Below, one piece after another: positions 9,931-21,079 of a stretch of DNA of 64,000 nt (positions within the stretch are counted from its first letter, which is position 1; every line of letters starts with the position of its first letter). Source of the stretch: Hirundichthys speculiger (taxonomy: Eukaryota; Chordata; Actinopteri; Beloniformes; Exocoetidae); contig JAGFBZ010003012.1 in the NCBI GenBank assembly GCA_018398805.1, positions 45,436 through 109,435 on the forward strand. The letters run 5' to 3'. The notes under the pieces are model-generated. The model was not told the origin of the DNA and searched no databases. It saw nothing but the letters and a program-made list of their open reading frames with translations. The position numbers and the translations under genes are program-made.

Positions 9931-11995
9931 TCAATGTCCCTTGGACAGGGTCACCGGGACCCCACCCTGGAGCCAGCCCTGGGGGAGGAGATCGTCTGGT
10001 GGCCGGGCCTTTACCCATGGGGCCCGGCCGGGCTCAGCCCGAACGGATTACATGGGTTCGCCTCCCCGTGGGCCCACCACCTGAAGGGAGGTGGTGGGCC
10101 CACGGGGAGGCGTGGGCCCACCGTGGGCCCACCACCTGAAGGGAGGGTCATAGGAGACAGTTGTGATGTGTTTTGGGTGGCAGTCAAAAGCATGTGCCAA
10201 CCCCCGGCTGACTAAAATGGCTACTGGGACATGGAACGTCACCTCTGGTGGGAAAGGAGCCTGAGCTTATGTGTGAGGTTGAGAGGTATCGGCTAGATAT
10301 AGTCGGGCTCACCTCAACACACAGCCAAATCAAGAGTGGCTGGACCTTATTCTACTCTGGCATGGCCCAGGGTGAGAGCCAAGACTGGTGTTGGCTTGCT
10401 TATAGCCCCCCAGCTTGGAGCCTGTACATTGGGGTTCTCCCAAGTAGATGAGAGGGTAGCTTCCCTGTACCTTCAGGTCGGGGAACGGGCTCTGACTGTC
10501 ATTTGTCCTTATGTGCCGAATGACAGTTCAGAGTACCCAGTCTTCTTGGAGTCCTTGGCGGGGTGCTGGAAAGTGCCCCTAACCGGGCTTGGTTAGCTTG
10601 TCAGACTCTGGAATCAGCAGCCAGGTATTAATGAGCCAAACAGCTGCAGCCTTTTGGCGGTCTCTGAGGTGAAAACTCATGTGTAGGAGGAGTCCAGTAA
10701 GGCCATGGAAAAAGACTTTCAATTGGCTCCACGGAGATTCTGGCAAACCATCAGATGGCTCAGGTGGGGAAAGCAGTGCTCCACCAACACTATATATATG
10801 GTGCTGCTGACCTCAACTGGAGATGTCATTCAGTGATGGAAGGAACACATTGAGGACCTTCTCAATCCCACCAACATGTCTTCCATAGAGGAGCGGAGCC
10901 TGTGGACTTAGAAGTGGACTCGTCCATTACTGGACCCGAGGTTGCCGAGGTAGTTAAGAAGCTGCATGGTGGCCAGGCTCCAGGGATGGACGAGATCCGC
11001 CCCGAGTTCCTGAAGGCTCGGGATGTTGTTGGACTGTCTTGGTTGACACATCTTTGCAACATTGCATGGAAATCAGGGGCAGTACCTCTGGATTGGCAGA
11101 CTGGGGTGGTGGTTCCCCTTTTTAAGAAGGGGGACCAGAGGGTGTGTTCCAATTACAGGGGAATCACACTCCTCAGCCTCCCTGGTAAGGTCTATGCAGG
11201 GGTGCTGGAGAAGAGAGTCTGATCGATTGTTGAATCACAGATCCAGGAGGAACAATGCGGGTTCCATCCTGGTCATGGAACAAGTGGACCAGCTCTATAC
11301 CCTCACTATGGTCCTTGAGGGAGCATGGGAATTTGCCCAACCAGTCCACATGTGTTTTGTGGACTTGGAGAAGGCATTTGACCGTGTTCTTCGGGGTGTC
11401 CTGTGGGTTGTACTCCAGGAGTATGGGGTGCTGGGCCATTGTTATGGGCTGTCCAGTCTCTGTACAAACAGAGTGGGAGTTTGATCCACATTGCCGGTTG
11501 TAAGTTGGACTCATTTCCAGTGAGAGTTGGACTCCACCAGGGCTGCCCTTTGTTACCGATTCTGTTCCAAATGTTTATGGACATAATTTCTTAGTGCAGC
11601 AGAGGGGTTCCAGTTTTGTGGTGTCAGGATTTCGTCTCTGCTGTTTGCAGATGACGTGGTCCTGTTGGCGCCATCTAGTGGAGAACTGCAGCTCTCGCTG
11701 CACAGTTCGCAGCCAAGTGTAAGGCGGCAGGGATGAGAATCAGCACCTCCAAATCTGAGACCATGGTTCTCAGTCAGAAAAGGGTAGAATGCCTTTTCCG
11801 GGTTGGGATTGAGGTTCTGCCTCAAGTGGAGGAGTTTAAGTATCTCGAGGTCTTGTTCACAAGTGATGGGAGAAAGTAGTGGGAGATTGACAGATGGATT
11901 GGCGCAACATCTGCTGTGGTGCGGACTCTGTACCGGTCTGTTGTGGTGAAGAGAGAGCTGAGCCAAAAGGCAAGGCTCTCTGTTTACTGAAAGGA
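9930..11995 (+). mobile_element. RTE-like LINE, decayed copy retaining its 5' region
   Basis: After a GC-rich leader (9930-10200, with inverted cctccccgtgggcccaccac motifs) come broken endonuclease frames ([20 protein letters not shown], about 10440-10520). The reverse transcriptase follows in several frames: [52 protein letters not shown] and [10 protein letters not shown]. Its sequence parallels the 35509-38175 copy throughout, so the two complement each other: this one keeps the 5' end and loses the 3' end (break near 11995), while the other lacks the 5' end. Multiple stops and frameshifts make it inactive. Confidence 0.85.
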
Positions 11996-12105
11996 CATAT
12001 GCCAATCATGGTCAACAATTTTTCCCTCAAAGCCCCTTACACACATGCATACACTTACCTGAGCTTGAAAGAGAATACAGACAGAGACTGTTGCTTTTCA
12101 CAATA

Positions 12106-12180
12106 AATCAAATCAAATCAAATCAAAAATACTGTATTGATCCCCCAAGGGGGAAATTCAAGTTTTAAGTACACTAGACG
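12106..12180 (-). repeat. LINE 3'-end fragment with (ATTTG)n tail
   Basis: On the minus strand, ACTTGAATTTCCCCCTTGGG and ATACAGTATTTTTGATTTG repeats form a typical L2/Rex1-type 3' terminus. There is no body. Confidence 0.55.
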
Positions 12181-12186
12181 CTGTAC

Positions 12187-13790
12187 TTGAGGAGCTGCCG
12201 GCGTCCAGCGCTCCTTCTTCTTGTCCCGGTCCTGTGGTCCGATAAAGACTGTTACGTCGCATACACATCATTTATGACAGCAGTTCGAGAGGAATGTGAT
12301 GGCCAGCAAGTTCTGGTATCACCACCGTTGGGATCCACATTGGAACCTTCAAGCCCTTCCACATCGGGTCCTGGGTTGAATGTGATATGGATGTTGATTT
12401 CACTCATGTTATCATTGTTCTGTGTTTTTGGTTTTCTTTATATGTGCCAGGAGCCTCCTCAGCCACGATCTGCACAGGATGTAAGTGGTTCTTTTGCGAG
12501 CAGGGGTCAGGCCTCTAAAGGTCCAGATTAATGTAACAAATGGTGGTATCATGCGATGGCGGCATCTGTTCGTGGATTTGGGGTGACGAATAGCTGTTAT
12601 GTTTGCTTAGCCTTGCCTCGGTTTGCTGGTAGCTCAGTTCCTCTTACTCCTTTACCGCTTACTGGAGCAGAGACATTGGGGGTGTTAATGCCGTTCACTG
12701 TGGGTATTATCTCAGTGACTCGAGATGCAGAGGGTAATCTGAGCATTACAAACACTTCAGGCGTGTTCAATAAATGCAACGTGTCCATCCCTGATTATTC
12801 TGGTGCTATACTACAGTATTCGAACATGGCCTGTCAGTTCATAGATCAGGGGGTCTTTGCACCTTTGTTTACTGTAAATCCCACACATTATGAGGCCCCT
12901 GTTTGTTTCTATCGAATGTGTTCTTCCCATGGGGCGTAGTCTTCGTGGTCTCACTAGAAATGCCACGTGCAGAGTTTGACACCGAGACGATAGTGAGGGT
13001 TGTTTCCATCAAGAAGGGATTCCTAACCTGTTGTATTTGAATATATCTGAGCTTCTCACTCCGGCTGATAATTTAGCTGTTGCTTATAATCCTCAGGTTC
13101 TGTTCCCTAGCTTGGATGGGTTTGGATACTTGCGGCGTCATGTATGGGTTTGTGGTAAACACGTTTATCAATTTTTGCCTCCTTGTTGGTGTGGGACATA
13201 TTATCTTGCTAAGCTTCTCCCACATGTGGATGTTTATGATTTGCTGGTTCATCATCATGTCAATTATTCACATTATTACTCCACCCTCCCTGCTTCCAAG
13301 AGTGAGGTCCTGACTCATGGTGATCACGTCTTGGCGGGTGCAAAGTTTTTTGGTGGTCTGTTTCCCTGGTAGGGTCCTATTAAATTTGGCCCATCAAGTT
13401 GACGCGTTTGATTTAGAGAACCTCACAACCATAGCCTCGGACGGTTTTCAGGACGCCACAATGGAGGTTCAGACCCTACAAAATCGCTTGGTCTTAGACC
13501 TGCTCCTGGCCGCGTCACATTATTGGGAAAATCTGCTGTACCTATGTTCCAGATATTACTGATAACATGACCCACATTGTCTTACATCTAAGTTCACTGC
13601 TGCAGACCCAGCATCACAGGGACTCAGCTGAGTCCTGGGGGTTTCATTTGTGGACATGGCTGACCTCAGGCTCCTGATCTTCTGTGTTACTGAAAGTGTT
13701 CACTCCAATCATGGTTGTTTTGATTTTGTTTTTCCTTTTATTTTCATGTGTGATTCCATGTTTTACGCGACATGATGCTAAAGGCATCTT
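12187..13790 (+). pseudogene. Endogenous retrovirus env remnant
   Basis: A broken envelope-like coding region spread over several frames (12187-12531, 12556-12939, 13031-13372, 13317-13562, from 13684). The early part has a hydrophobic signal or anchor-like segment, and the middle is cysteine-rich. The later part has a heptad-like stretch (NLTTIASDGFQ then VQTLQNRLVLDLLLAA) typical of a transmembrane subunit, followed near 13690-13760 by a long hydrophobic anchor (IMVVLILFFLLF). Stops and frameshifts separate every segment, so no product is expected. No gag, pol or paired LTR is evident beside it. The retroviral genus is undetermined. Confidence 0.6.
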
Positions 13791-14846
13791 TTTTTGGATA
13801 ATCAGAGATCTGATTGCTTCCCCGACATCAACTGAGGTGATACACCTGCAGGTGCATGACCTATCTATGAGAGTCTATCTATGCAAGGAACTAACCCAAA
13901 GCCCCTCACTTTGCAGATTATAGGAACTGGATATAAGTTTTTTTTTTCATCAAAGTGGATTCCATTGATAATTTGTATTTTCATGATTATTGCTTTTCCC
14001 CTGATAAATTGCTTAATAAATATAATCCTGCAATTCCTTCATGATCTTAATTTAAATTGGTGTACTGTGATTAAAAAGGAATTAAAATAAGATTAATAAA
14101 GTTAAAGTATATTTGAAACAGTAGCTTTTACATTGACCATTAATTTAATTAAATACCATTAATTTGGTGTCCAACAAGAGCTCCTATCAATGAGGAAAGC
14201 TGTCATTGACAATTATGGCTGGTAATTTCACCAAACCACACAGGGCCACTTAGCTGGGTGGGTTACTAGAGGAAGCAGGATAGAATCTCAGATGTAGGCA
14301 TGTCTCCTAACACAAGTCCCAGTATAACTCACTTAAGGTAACAATCTTCTGAGGCTGGGGCTCGGACCCCTGAAATGGACAGCTGGACCAGACTGGTGAT
14401 CTAACAGGCTGAATGGTTGATTTTCTGTAAGGAGGAAAAGGTTTGAGGCAAAACCTATTAAAAGGTGAACCAGAGGATCCACAGGATAGACATGAACCTA
14501 TGGTGCTTTTTCCACGGAAATTGAACAGGTCATTTTCTGCAAATGACACATCCTGTAATTTTAAATGTTGATTTTTACAGGAAGCCTTTTTTTGGGATTG
14601 CAGAAGAGAAAAACAGCAATCAAAACATCTGTTACTTGTCTGAATTCAAGAGTTTGTCCTTTAGTGTTGTTCAGGACAGTGCTGTTTTTAATATGTTAAT
14701 CCATCCTGAGGTGAACACATCCTCTAGATGAATTCAATCCATCCTGAGTGTGTTCACCTAGAGCTGTCCACTTCGGATCGGATTATGTAGGATCCATGTT
14801 TCTACCACATTTTAAAAGACCACTGCAGTTCTCAAACTTCGAAAAG
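13791..14846. other. Intronic sequence; nothing recognised
   Basis: AT-rich sequence. A minus-strand 80-codon frame at 14307-14549 has no recognisable domain or splice context and is treated as chance. Confidence 0.5.
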
Positions 14847-14856
14847 ACACATATCA

Positions 14857-15254
14857 TCCATCCATTCATCCATTATCTATACCCGTTTCATCCTCCAAAG
14901 GGTCACGGGGATCTGCTGGAGCCTATCCCAGCTGTCTACGGGCGAAAGGCCAGGGTACACCCTGGACAGGTCGCCAGTCCATCGTAGGGCCACATGCAGA
15001 CAAACAACCACTCACACTCACACTCACTCCTACGGGCAATTTTAGAACCACCAATTAACCTAACATGCATGTCTTTGGACTGTGGGAGGAAGCCGGATAA
15101 CCCGGAGGAAACCCACGCTAGCACGGGGAGAACATGCAAACTCCACACAGAAAGGCCCCTGCCGAAGTTCACACCAGGAACCTTTTAGCTGTGAAGCAAC
15201 AGTGCTGACCACTATGAGGCAACAGTGCTGACCAGTAAGCCACCATGCTGCCCC
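14857..15254 (-). mobile_element. V-SINE-like SINE with 10-bp target duplication, next to exon 5
   Basis: Full-length minus-strand copy, running from the (ATCC)n tail at the left through ggtcacggggatctgctgga and gcatgtctttggactgtggg to a tRNA-like head at the right. It is flanked by the direct repeat acacatatca (14847-14856 and 15255-15264). The head contains a small internal duplication (gaggcaacagtgctgacca-type, about 15193-15240). Confidence 0.88.
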
Positions 15255-15302
15255 ACACATATCAATGAATGAAAAAATAATCAGAAAAAAACAAACTATT
15301 AC

Positions 15303-15380
15303 CTTGTGTCTGTTCTCCAGAATAGAAAGCATATGGTTGAACTTGTCACACATGCACTGCTTCTGAGTCTTAGAGTTCTC
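15303..15380 (-). CDS. MuRF-type TRIM ligase, coding exon 5 (coiled coil)
   Basis: This 78-bp exon (26 codons, residues 210-235) encodes ENSKTQKQCMCDKFNHMLSI and then LENRHK, a coiled-coil segment matching MuRF sequences of the type (E/D)NSxxxKQ...F..L..(V/I)LEE(R/K)K. The acceptor is ccccacag|GAG and the donor AAG|GTAATA, both phase 0. A V-SINE-like insertion ends only 48 bp downstream of the donor in gene orientation. With exons 4 and 6 it keeps exactly the residue count expected between the conserved coiled-coil anchor points of mammalian MuRFs, which supports all three short-exon calls. Confidence 0.88.
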
Positions 15381-15594
15381 CTGTGGGGGATAAAAGAAAA
15401 ATTGTGCTGCATTATCCAGAAAGTAAACACAGTTTGAAGACACTTAATGTAAGCTAACAATGCATATGAAGCCAAAAATACATAAAAGCAAAAAGTTACA
15501 TGGTCAGCCTTCTATTAATTAATTCTGATAACAGTTTCTCAGTTCTCACTAAACCTCATTAACATGATCATATTAACTGACTTAATAGTTAATG
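15381..15594. other. Intron 4, 3'-proximal segment; nothing recognised
   Basis: Short intronic stretch containing the branch and polypyrimidine region of exon 5 (ttttcttttatcccccacag on the minus strand). Confidence 0.5.
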
Positions 15595-16034
15595 TGTCAT
15601 GTTCTGCAGCTGGTAGAGGGAAGGAGGACCCACGAGCAGGAGTTTCAAAAAACACAAAAGGGTTTATACACAAAAAAGGCAAAAATCCCAAAAGTCCAAA
15701 AACACAAAAACATCCAAGAACACTAAGAATCCAAAAAACACAAAAATGCAAACTTAACTGAAAAGTCCAGGAAGACAACAGGAGGGGAACAGCAGAACAC
15801 GCAACATGTCATGAAGACTAAATGGAGCCACAGAGAACAGGGGAAAATGACAAGACTTAAATACACAGAGGAACAAACAAGAGGCAGGTGCAGGGAAATA
15901 AGGTAACAAGATGGCAAAGGCAAAGCATAACACAATGAAGACAAAACGGACCTTTCAAAGTAAAACAGGAACCACTAAAGACAGGTAGAGACCCCAACTT
16001 GACACAGACAAAAACACACAGGGCTGCCATGGCC
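15595..16034 (-). repeat. LTR (3' copy in element orientation)
   Basis: Starts tgtcatgttctgcagctgg and contains the inverted polyadenylation signal near 15660 and the segment gaccccaacttgacacagac. The final 15 bases expected from the other LTR (gaccaggccatgaca) are replaced, so the inner edge is decayed. Confidence 0.8.
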
Positions 16035-17624
16035 TGGTCGGGCGAGGCGGGCGATGAGGCAAGCAGCCGGGGACCAGGAGGCAACGAGGCGAAGAGTCAC
16101 GGCAGCCTGCAGCTCCTTCTGCAGGGGCCCAGGAGGAGTCACGGCAGCCTGCAGCTCCTTCTGCAGGGACCCAGGAGGAGTCACTGCCGGGCCCAGGAAC
16201 TGACTCGGGAGGCTGCAGCTCCTGCTTCAGCGGCTCAGGAAGAGTCATGGCCGCCTGCAGCTCCTGCTGCAGTGGCCCAGGAAGAGTTACTGCCGGCTGC
16301 AGCTCCTGCTGCAAGGGCCCAGGAACCGACTCAGGAGGCTGCAGCTCCTGCTTCAGCGGCTCAGGAAGAGTCATGGCAGCCTGCAGCGCCTGCTGCAGGG
16401 GCCCAGGCAGAGTCCCGACCGACTGCAGCTTCTGCTGCAGCGGCGACGGGAGAGTCTCGACCGGCTGCTGCAGCTCCTGCTGCAGCTCCTGCTGCAGCGG
16501 CGACGGCAGAGTCTCGGCCGGCTGCATCTCCTGCTTCAGGGGGTGCGTCGACGAGAGCGAGGTGAGGTGGGTCGACCACCTCGGAGACAGGGGAAGGCGA
16601 TCGTGCGTGGACCACGTCGAGGAAGAGGAGGGTGAAGGTGCGTGGACCACCTCGAGGAAGAGGAGAGGTGAGTCGACCACCTCAGAGAAATGGGAAGGTG
16701 CATTGACCACCTCGAGAGCGAGGGTAGGTGTGTTGACCACCTCGGAGACACGGGAAGGCGAGCGTGCATTGACCATCTCGAGAGCGAGGGGAGGTGCGTC
16801 GACCACCTCAGAGACACGGGAACGTGAAGGCGCGTCGGCTGCCTCGAGAGCAAGGGAAGGTGTGTTGACCACCTCGGGGACACGGGAACGTGAAGGCGCG
16901 TCGGCCGCCTCAGAGACACGGGAACGTGAAGGCGCGTCGGCCGCCTCAGAGACACGGGAACGTCAAGGCGTGTCGGCCGCCTCAGAGACACGGGAACATC
17001 AAGGCGTGTCGGCCGCCTCAGAAACACGGGAACGTGAAGACACTGGGGACCCCCTTGCACACTGATGTCAGTGCCTCCAGCTCCTCCCTGCACCTGATCA
17101 GGTTGGCGCGAATCGACTCAAGGGTCGGCAGGGCATGGAGCTGGGGCAAGGTGGGCTAGTCTGCCACGGAAACGGGGCTGGGCAACGATGGCTGGGTCAG
17201 CGGTGCAGGGACTGGAAGCGCCAGTTGTCACGGCGGCTGAGTCTGCGGTGCGGGGACAGAGGACGCGATGGTGGCCAGGTCCGTGGCGCAGGGACGGAGG
17301 TGCCGGTGGTCATAGCAACAGTGGCAGCTGGGTCCTGGCTGATCCTGGAGCTGGTCTTTCCGCTGTGGCTGTCCAGGCCACGCCGACACGTACCCCTTGA
17401 GGACTGGTACCCTGTGAGTTTGCCTCAGACCACGAGCGCCTGCCACGCCCCCTCCAAAGCATCCTGTCCGTTGCCTCGGAGGCGATCTCTGCCAGATAGT
17501 GGGCTGAACCAAACCCCGAGCTCTGACTAGCCTGCTGGAGGCTTTTGGGGCCCCCCAGAGCCAGTCGGGTGCCCCAAAAGGGATTGAGGCCTCCTGCTGG
17601 GTCCACGTACTGGTTGCCCCATTC
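16035..17624 (-). other. GC-rich interior of the LTR element: in-frame minisatellites
   Basis: Two tandem arrays. At 16080-16550 the unit is about 42 bp, encoding on the minus strand 14-residue repeats of the type LPGPLQQELQAAMT and LPEPLKQELQPPES. At 16680-17045 the cleanest unit is 36 bp, encoding PTRLHVPVSLRR-type repeats. Minus-strand frames of 305 (15955-16872) and 185 codons (16536-17093) run through them because the unit lengths are multiples of three. Near the 5' LTR another frame begins MTEWGNQYVDPAGGLNPF. I recognise no catalytic domain. The plus strand is also open (Ala/Glu- and Arg-rich), so coding status is unproven. Confidence 0.6.
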
Positions 17625-18528
17625 TGTCATGTTCTGCAGCTGGTAGAAGGAGGACGCTTGGAAGGAGGACCCACGAGCAGGAGTTTCAAAAAACACAAAA
17701 GGGTTTATTTACAAAAAGGGCAAAAATCCCAAAAGTCCAAAAACACAAAAATATCCAAGAACACTAAGAATCCAAAAAATACAAAAATGCAAACTTAACT
17801 GAAAAGTCCAGGAAGACGACAGGAGGGGAACAGCAGAACACGCAACGTGTCATGAAGACTAAATGGAGCCACCGAGAACAGGGGAAAATGACAAGACTTA
17901 AATACACAGAGGAACAAACGAGAGGCAGGTGCAGGGAATCTGTCATGCGGCCTCCTGTCCTCTGGCGCCCTCCACTGTCTCCATTCCCGACTTTCAGCCT
18001 GGGCTTGCTCGACCCATCCTCTCCTGCACAGCTGGGACTCATCACCAATTAACCCTCACTCTACATAACCTGGATTCCTTCAGCCACTCGGCGCCAGTCC
18101 GACTAAGCTCCTTCAGTGGTATTAAGTCCACGTCTCGTCATACTGTGCCAACATATCCACCTTGATATTAACTTTGCTCTCTTCTCCAGTTCCGCCTTCT
18201 CCCGTCTGCCAGTCTTGCCTGTGTGAGCCTGCCTGCGTTCCATGCCCCTGCATCCCGGAACCGATCTTGGAGAACCAGCACCAGATCCAATCACAACTGT
18301 TCCTGGACCCCTTCTTCTAATAAACCATTTGAGTGAAGTCTAACCTGGAGTCTTTCTCTTCTGAGCCATGACAGAATCAGGGTAACAAGAGGGAGGAGGC
18401 AAAGCATAACACAATGAAGACAAAACAGACCTTTCAAAGTAAAACAGGAACCACTAAAGACAGGGAGAGACCCCAACTTGACACTGACAAAAACACACAG
18501 GGCTGCCATGGCCGACCAGGCCATGACA
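17625..18528 (-). repeat. LTR (5' copy in element orientation), interrupted
   Basis: Near-identical to 15595-16034 over both halves, with the complete end gaccaggccatgaca. It is split by the solo LTR at 17941-18373. Confidence 0.8.
17941..18373 (+). mobile_element. Solo LTR of a second family, nested
   Basis: Begins tgtcatgcggcctcc, ends gagccatgaca, and is flanked by the 5-bp duplication gaatc (17936-17940 and 18374-18378). It contains AATAAA (about 18320) shortly before its end, giving plus orientation. There is no internal region, so it is a product of LTR-LTR recombination. Confidence 0.9.
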
Positions 18529-18533
18529 TAATG

Positions 18534-18822
18534 ATTCATAATAATGAACAAGAGATCAGATTAGACACACTGGAAAAAATTCACATAAAAAAAAATTCAA
18601 AATTTACAAAATGTCGTAAAATGGCACTTTTACATTGAAAGAAACTTTATGAAAAGGTGCTGGTGAAATCAGCCTATGCGTGATTTTTTTTTTTTTTTCA
18701 AGAGGAAGATCCAAGAAGAAAAGGCTTAAGTAGACATTCAGCAACATACATTGCGATTTTACTTCTTTGAAAATAAGTAATTGCATAATTTTTTTTATCC
18801 TTTGTAATTTTAACACAGAGAC
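18534..18822. other. Intron 4, 5' segment; nothing recognised
   Basis: AT-rich intronic sequence between the LTR element and the exon 4 donor. Confidence 0.5.
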
Positions 18823-18918
18823 CTCTATACATCTACAAGAGTCCTCTATCTCCTCGATGAGAGCCTGGACTTTGTCACTGTGTGCCGCCAGAGAAGTGAT
18901 TCCCTTGCCCAGCTCATC
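18823..18918 (-). CDS. MuRF-type TRIM ligase, coding exon 4 (coiled-coil start)
   Basis: This 96-bp exon (32 codons, residues 178-209) reads DELGKGITSLAAHSDKVQAL then IEEIEDSCRCIE. It corresponds position for position to the MuRF segment beginning (S/T)ELxxGIxxLVAGNDRVQ, the first part of the helical coiled coil used for dimerisation. It is too short to stand out as an open frame and was found by continuing the gene from exon 3. The acceptor is tttttcag|GAT and the donor GAG|GTCTCT. Both ends are phase 0. It is separated from exon 3 by a 12.8-kb intron loaded with DNA transposons. Confidence 0.88.
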
Positions 18919-19202
18919 CTGAAAAACAGGAAATGCATTTTGTTAGCTATATAAATGTAGCTGTTATTAAAACCAGCATGACCTGTGTTACAAAATCTTT
19001 CACTTGCTTAGTTTTTCCAAACACTTCCATTTGATACCAAGAAGTAAGGCAGTGTTAATGTAATAAAATTAAAGTATGCTAAATGTATATAGTATAAAAT
19101 AAACAACATTGACTGCATGTTCTGCATTTGAGTATGACTTAAAGTAAAAAAAAAAAACTAAACAAAAGAAAAACAAAGAAATATTATTATTTCTATATTG
19201 TA

Positions 19203-19886
19203 CACTATATTGCCAAAAGTATTTGCTCACCCATCCAAATTATTGAAATTAGATGTTCCAATCACTTTCATGGCCACAGGTGTATAAAATTAAGCACCTA
19301 GGCTTGCAGACAGTTTTTACAAACATTTGTGAAAGAATGGGTCACTCTCTGGATTCCAGCGTGGAACTATGATGCGATGCCAATTGTGCGGATGCTGAAG
19401 TCACCAACTTTCTGCAGAATCAATCACTACAGACCTCCAACCTTCATGTGTCCTTCAGATTAGCTCAACAACAGTGCGCAGAGAGCTTCATGGATAGGTT
19501 TCCATGGTTGAGCAGCCTGCATCCAACCCATACATCACCAAGTGCAATGCATAGCATTGGATGCAGTGGTGTAAAGCGTGCCGCCTGGTGCCGTCTGGTG
19601 TGGATGAACTTCACTGGCCTGCACAGAGTCCTGACCTCAACCTGATAGAACACCTTTGGGTGAGAGCCAGCCAACATCAGTGTGTGACCTCACGAATGCA
19701 CTTCTGGAAGAATGGTCAAAAATCCCCATAAACACACTCCTAAACCTTGTGGAAAGCCTTCCCAGAAGAGTTAAACCTGTTCTAGCTGCAAAGGGTGGAC
19801 CCATGTCATATTGATTAGGAATGGGATGTCACTAAAGCTCATATGTGAGTCAAGGCAGGTGAGCGAATGCTTTTGGCAATATAGTG
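19203..19886 (+). mobile_element. Tc1/mariner-type transposon, internally deleted
   Basis: The ends are inverted copies: cactatattgccaaaagtat at the left, and cactatattgccaaaagcat when the right end is reverse-complemented. TA precedes the left end. The interior retains scraps of Tc1 transposase, including a decayed DDE region decoding as HWPAQSPDLNLIEHLW (about 19610-19660) and the downstream VTSRMHFWKNGQKSP. The gene is shortened to less than half and frameshifted. Related 3' fragments lie at 25573-25740 (+) and 28716-28950 (-). Confidence 0.85.
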
Positions 19887-21079
19887 CATATGTGACATGC
19901 ATTACATACAAGATGTCATAAATCATAGAAAGAGGCTCATTATATTCAGGTAGTGCACTGCCAATCTCCTGACTTTGATTTTCACGTTGTAGTCACAATA
20001 GATATTGGAACTAGGAGGTCTTGCTTTAGAGAAGCTAAACCATCTGTGACAACATCTGTGGCGCTATCCAGATTTCATGATCAATAATGGAGTTGAGTGA
20101 CACAAAATCATATACTCAAGATGATAAAAGACATTTAAAAAACAAGTTCATGGAGTGAATAAGGGTGGGTGGAGAAATATATTGCTTAGCATTCACATGA
20201 CATCACAACAAGCCTTCTTGAAATTTGTGGGGTTAAGCTATTGATTCTTAAACACTGTAAAACGGAGTGTGTAGTGAGAGTGTTATTTGCATTCTGCACT
20301 AAACTGAGCTTTTTGAGGTTGAAATTGCCATTAAAGTTACTGAAATATTATATACGCTTGTTATTCATGGTTGCAAGAACAGATTGGACCCCAAGAGAAA
20401 CATGGATTGCACAAGTAAACTGTAAAGATTTCATTCTCGTGGATTATTCTAAAGTGTGTTCTCACCATTTCATCAAAGGTGAGAATAACAATTTCTGTGC
20501 CTTTAATTTTGGTTCTCTATTTAATGTTTCTCAAAGAAATCTGGGAAAGATTACTATATACTAAGATAAAGTTAATACGGTTCTTATTTTATTCATTAAA
20601 CATTCAGAACTGATCAGAGTTGATTTTTGAATTAAATGAGGTGACCAGCACTGGAAAGTAATAAGATCTCATTTAGAAACCTGAAGATAGAGATTGGTAA
20701 TATCACTATAACTACTATAAACGACCATCATTAATTTCCCCTGATATAAAGAATGATAGTGACTATCAATTAATCTCAATTATCTAGGTCAGGGTTAAAT
20801 TTGCTGAATAAATCGGGGAAATTTAGAAACAATCCATAATGCTCAGATTGTTAGATTAATTTCAACAAACCTTTCCTTCAGTCATGACACATCCTGCTGA
20901 TCAAATGTAGCCCAGATTTTTATCTATTTCTGGGACTAATGTTAGCAATTTGTGAACACACGACTACACTAGAATGAATGAAGAACCAGCACCATACTGG
21001 GAAACTTTACCTACAAAATGGCAACACTGGGACAAAGTTACACTATTTGTGCCATCAGTGAACACTGTCTATTTTACAG
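19887..21079. other. Intronic sequence; nothing recognised
   Basis: AT-rich unique-looking sequence. A 107-codon plus frame at 20241-20564 has no domain I recognise. Confidence 0.5.

Larger units (their letters stand above)
15595..18528 (-). mobile_element. LTR retrotransposon derivative with GC-rich repetitive interior
   Basis: Two direct copies of an LTR (15595-16034 and 17625-18528, the latter enlarged by a solo LTR) bracket about 1.6 kb. The outer ends are tgtcatg and catgaca, and the whole is flanked by a 5-bp duplication, taatg (15590-15594 and 18529-18533). A minus-strand AATAAACCC inside the LTR gives the orientation. The interior lacks recognisable gag, protease, reverse transcriptase or integrase and consists mostly of in-frame minisatellites. 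It is therefore non-autonomous or heavily deleted. The LTR style suggests Ty3/gypsy, but this is inference. Confidence 0.8.

Noticed and set aside
14307..14549. 80-codon minus frame as an additional exon
   Set aside because: The coiled coil is already complete with exons 4-6, and no family similarity or phase-compatible splice pair was seen.
15999..17065. Plus-strand Ala/Glu- and Arg-rich frames (188 and 272 codons) as genes
   Set aside because: They are the opposite strand of GC-rich minisatellites inside an LTR element. The low-complexity translation reflects the repeat.
20241..20564. 107-codon plus frame in intron 3
   Set aside because: No recognisable motif; AT-rich background makes chance frames of this size plausible.
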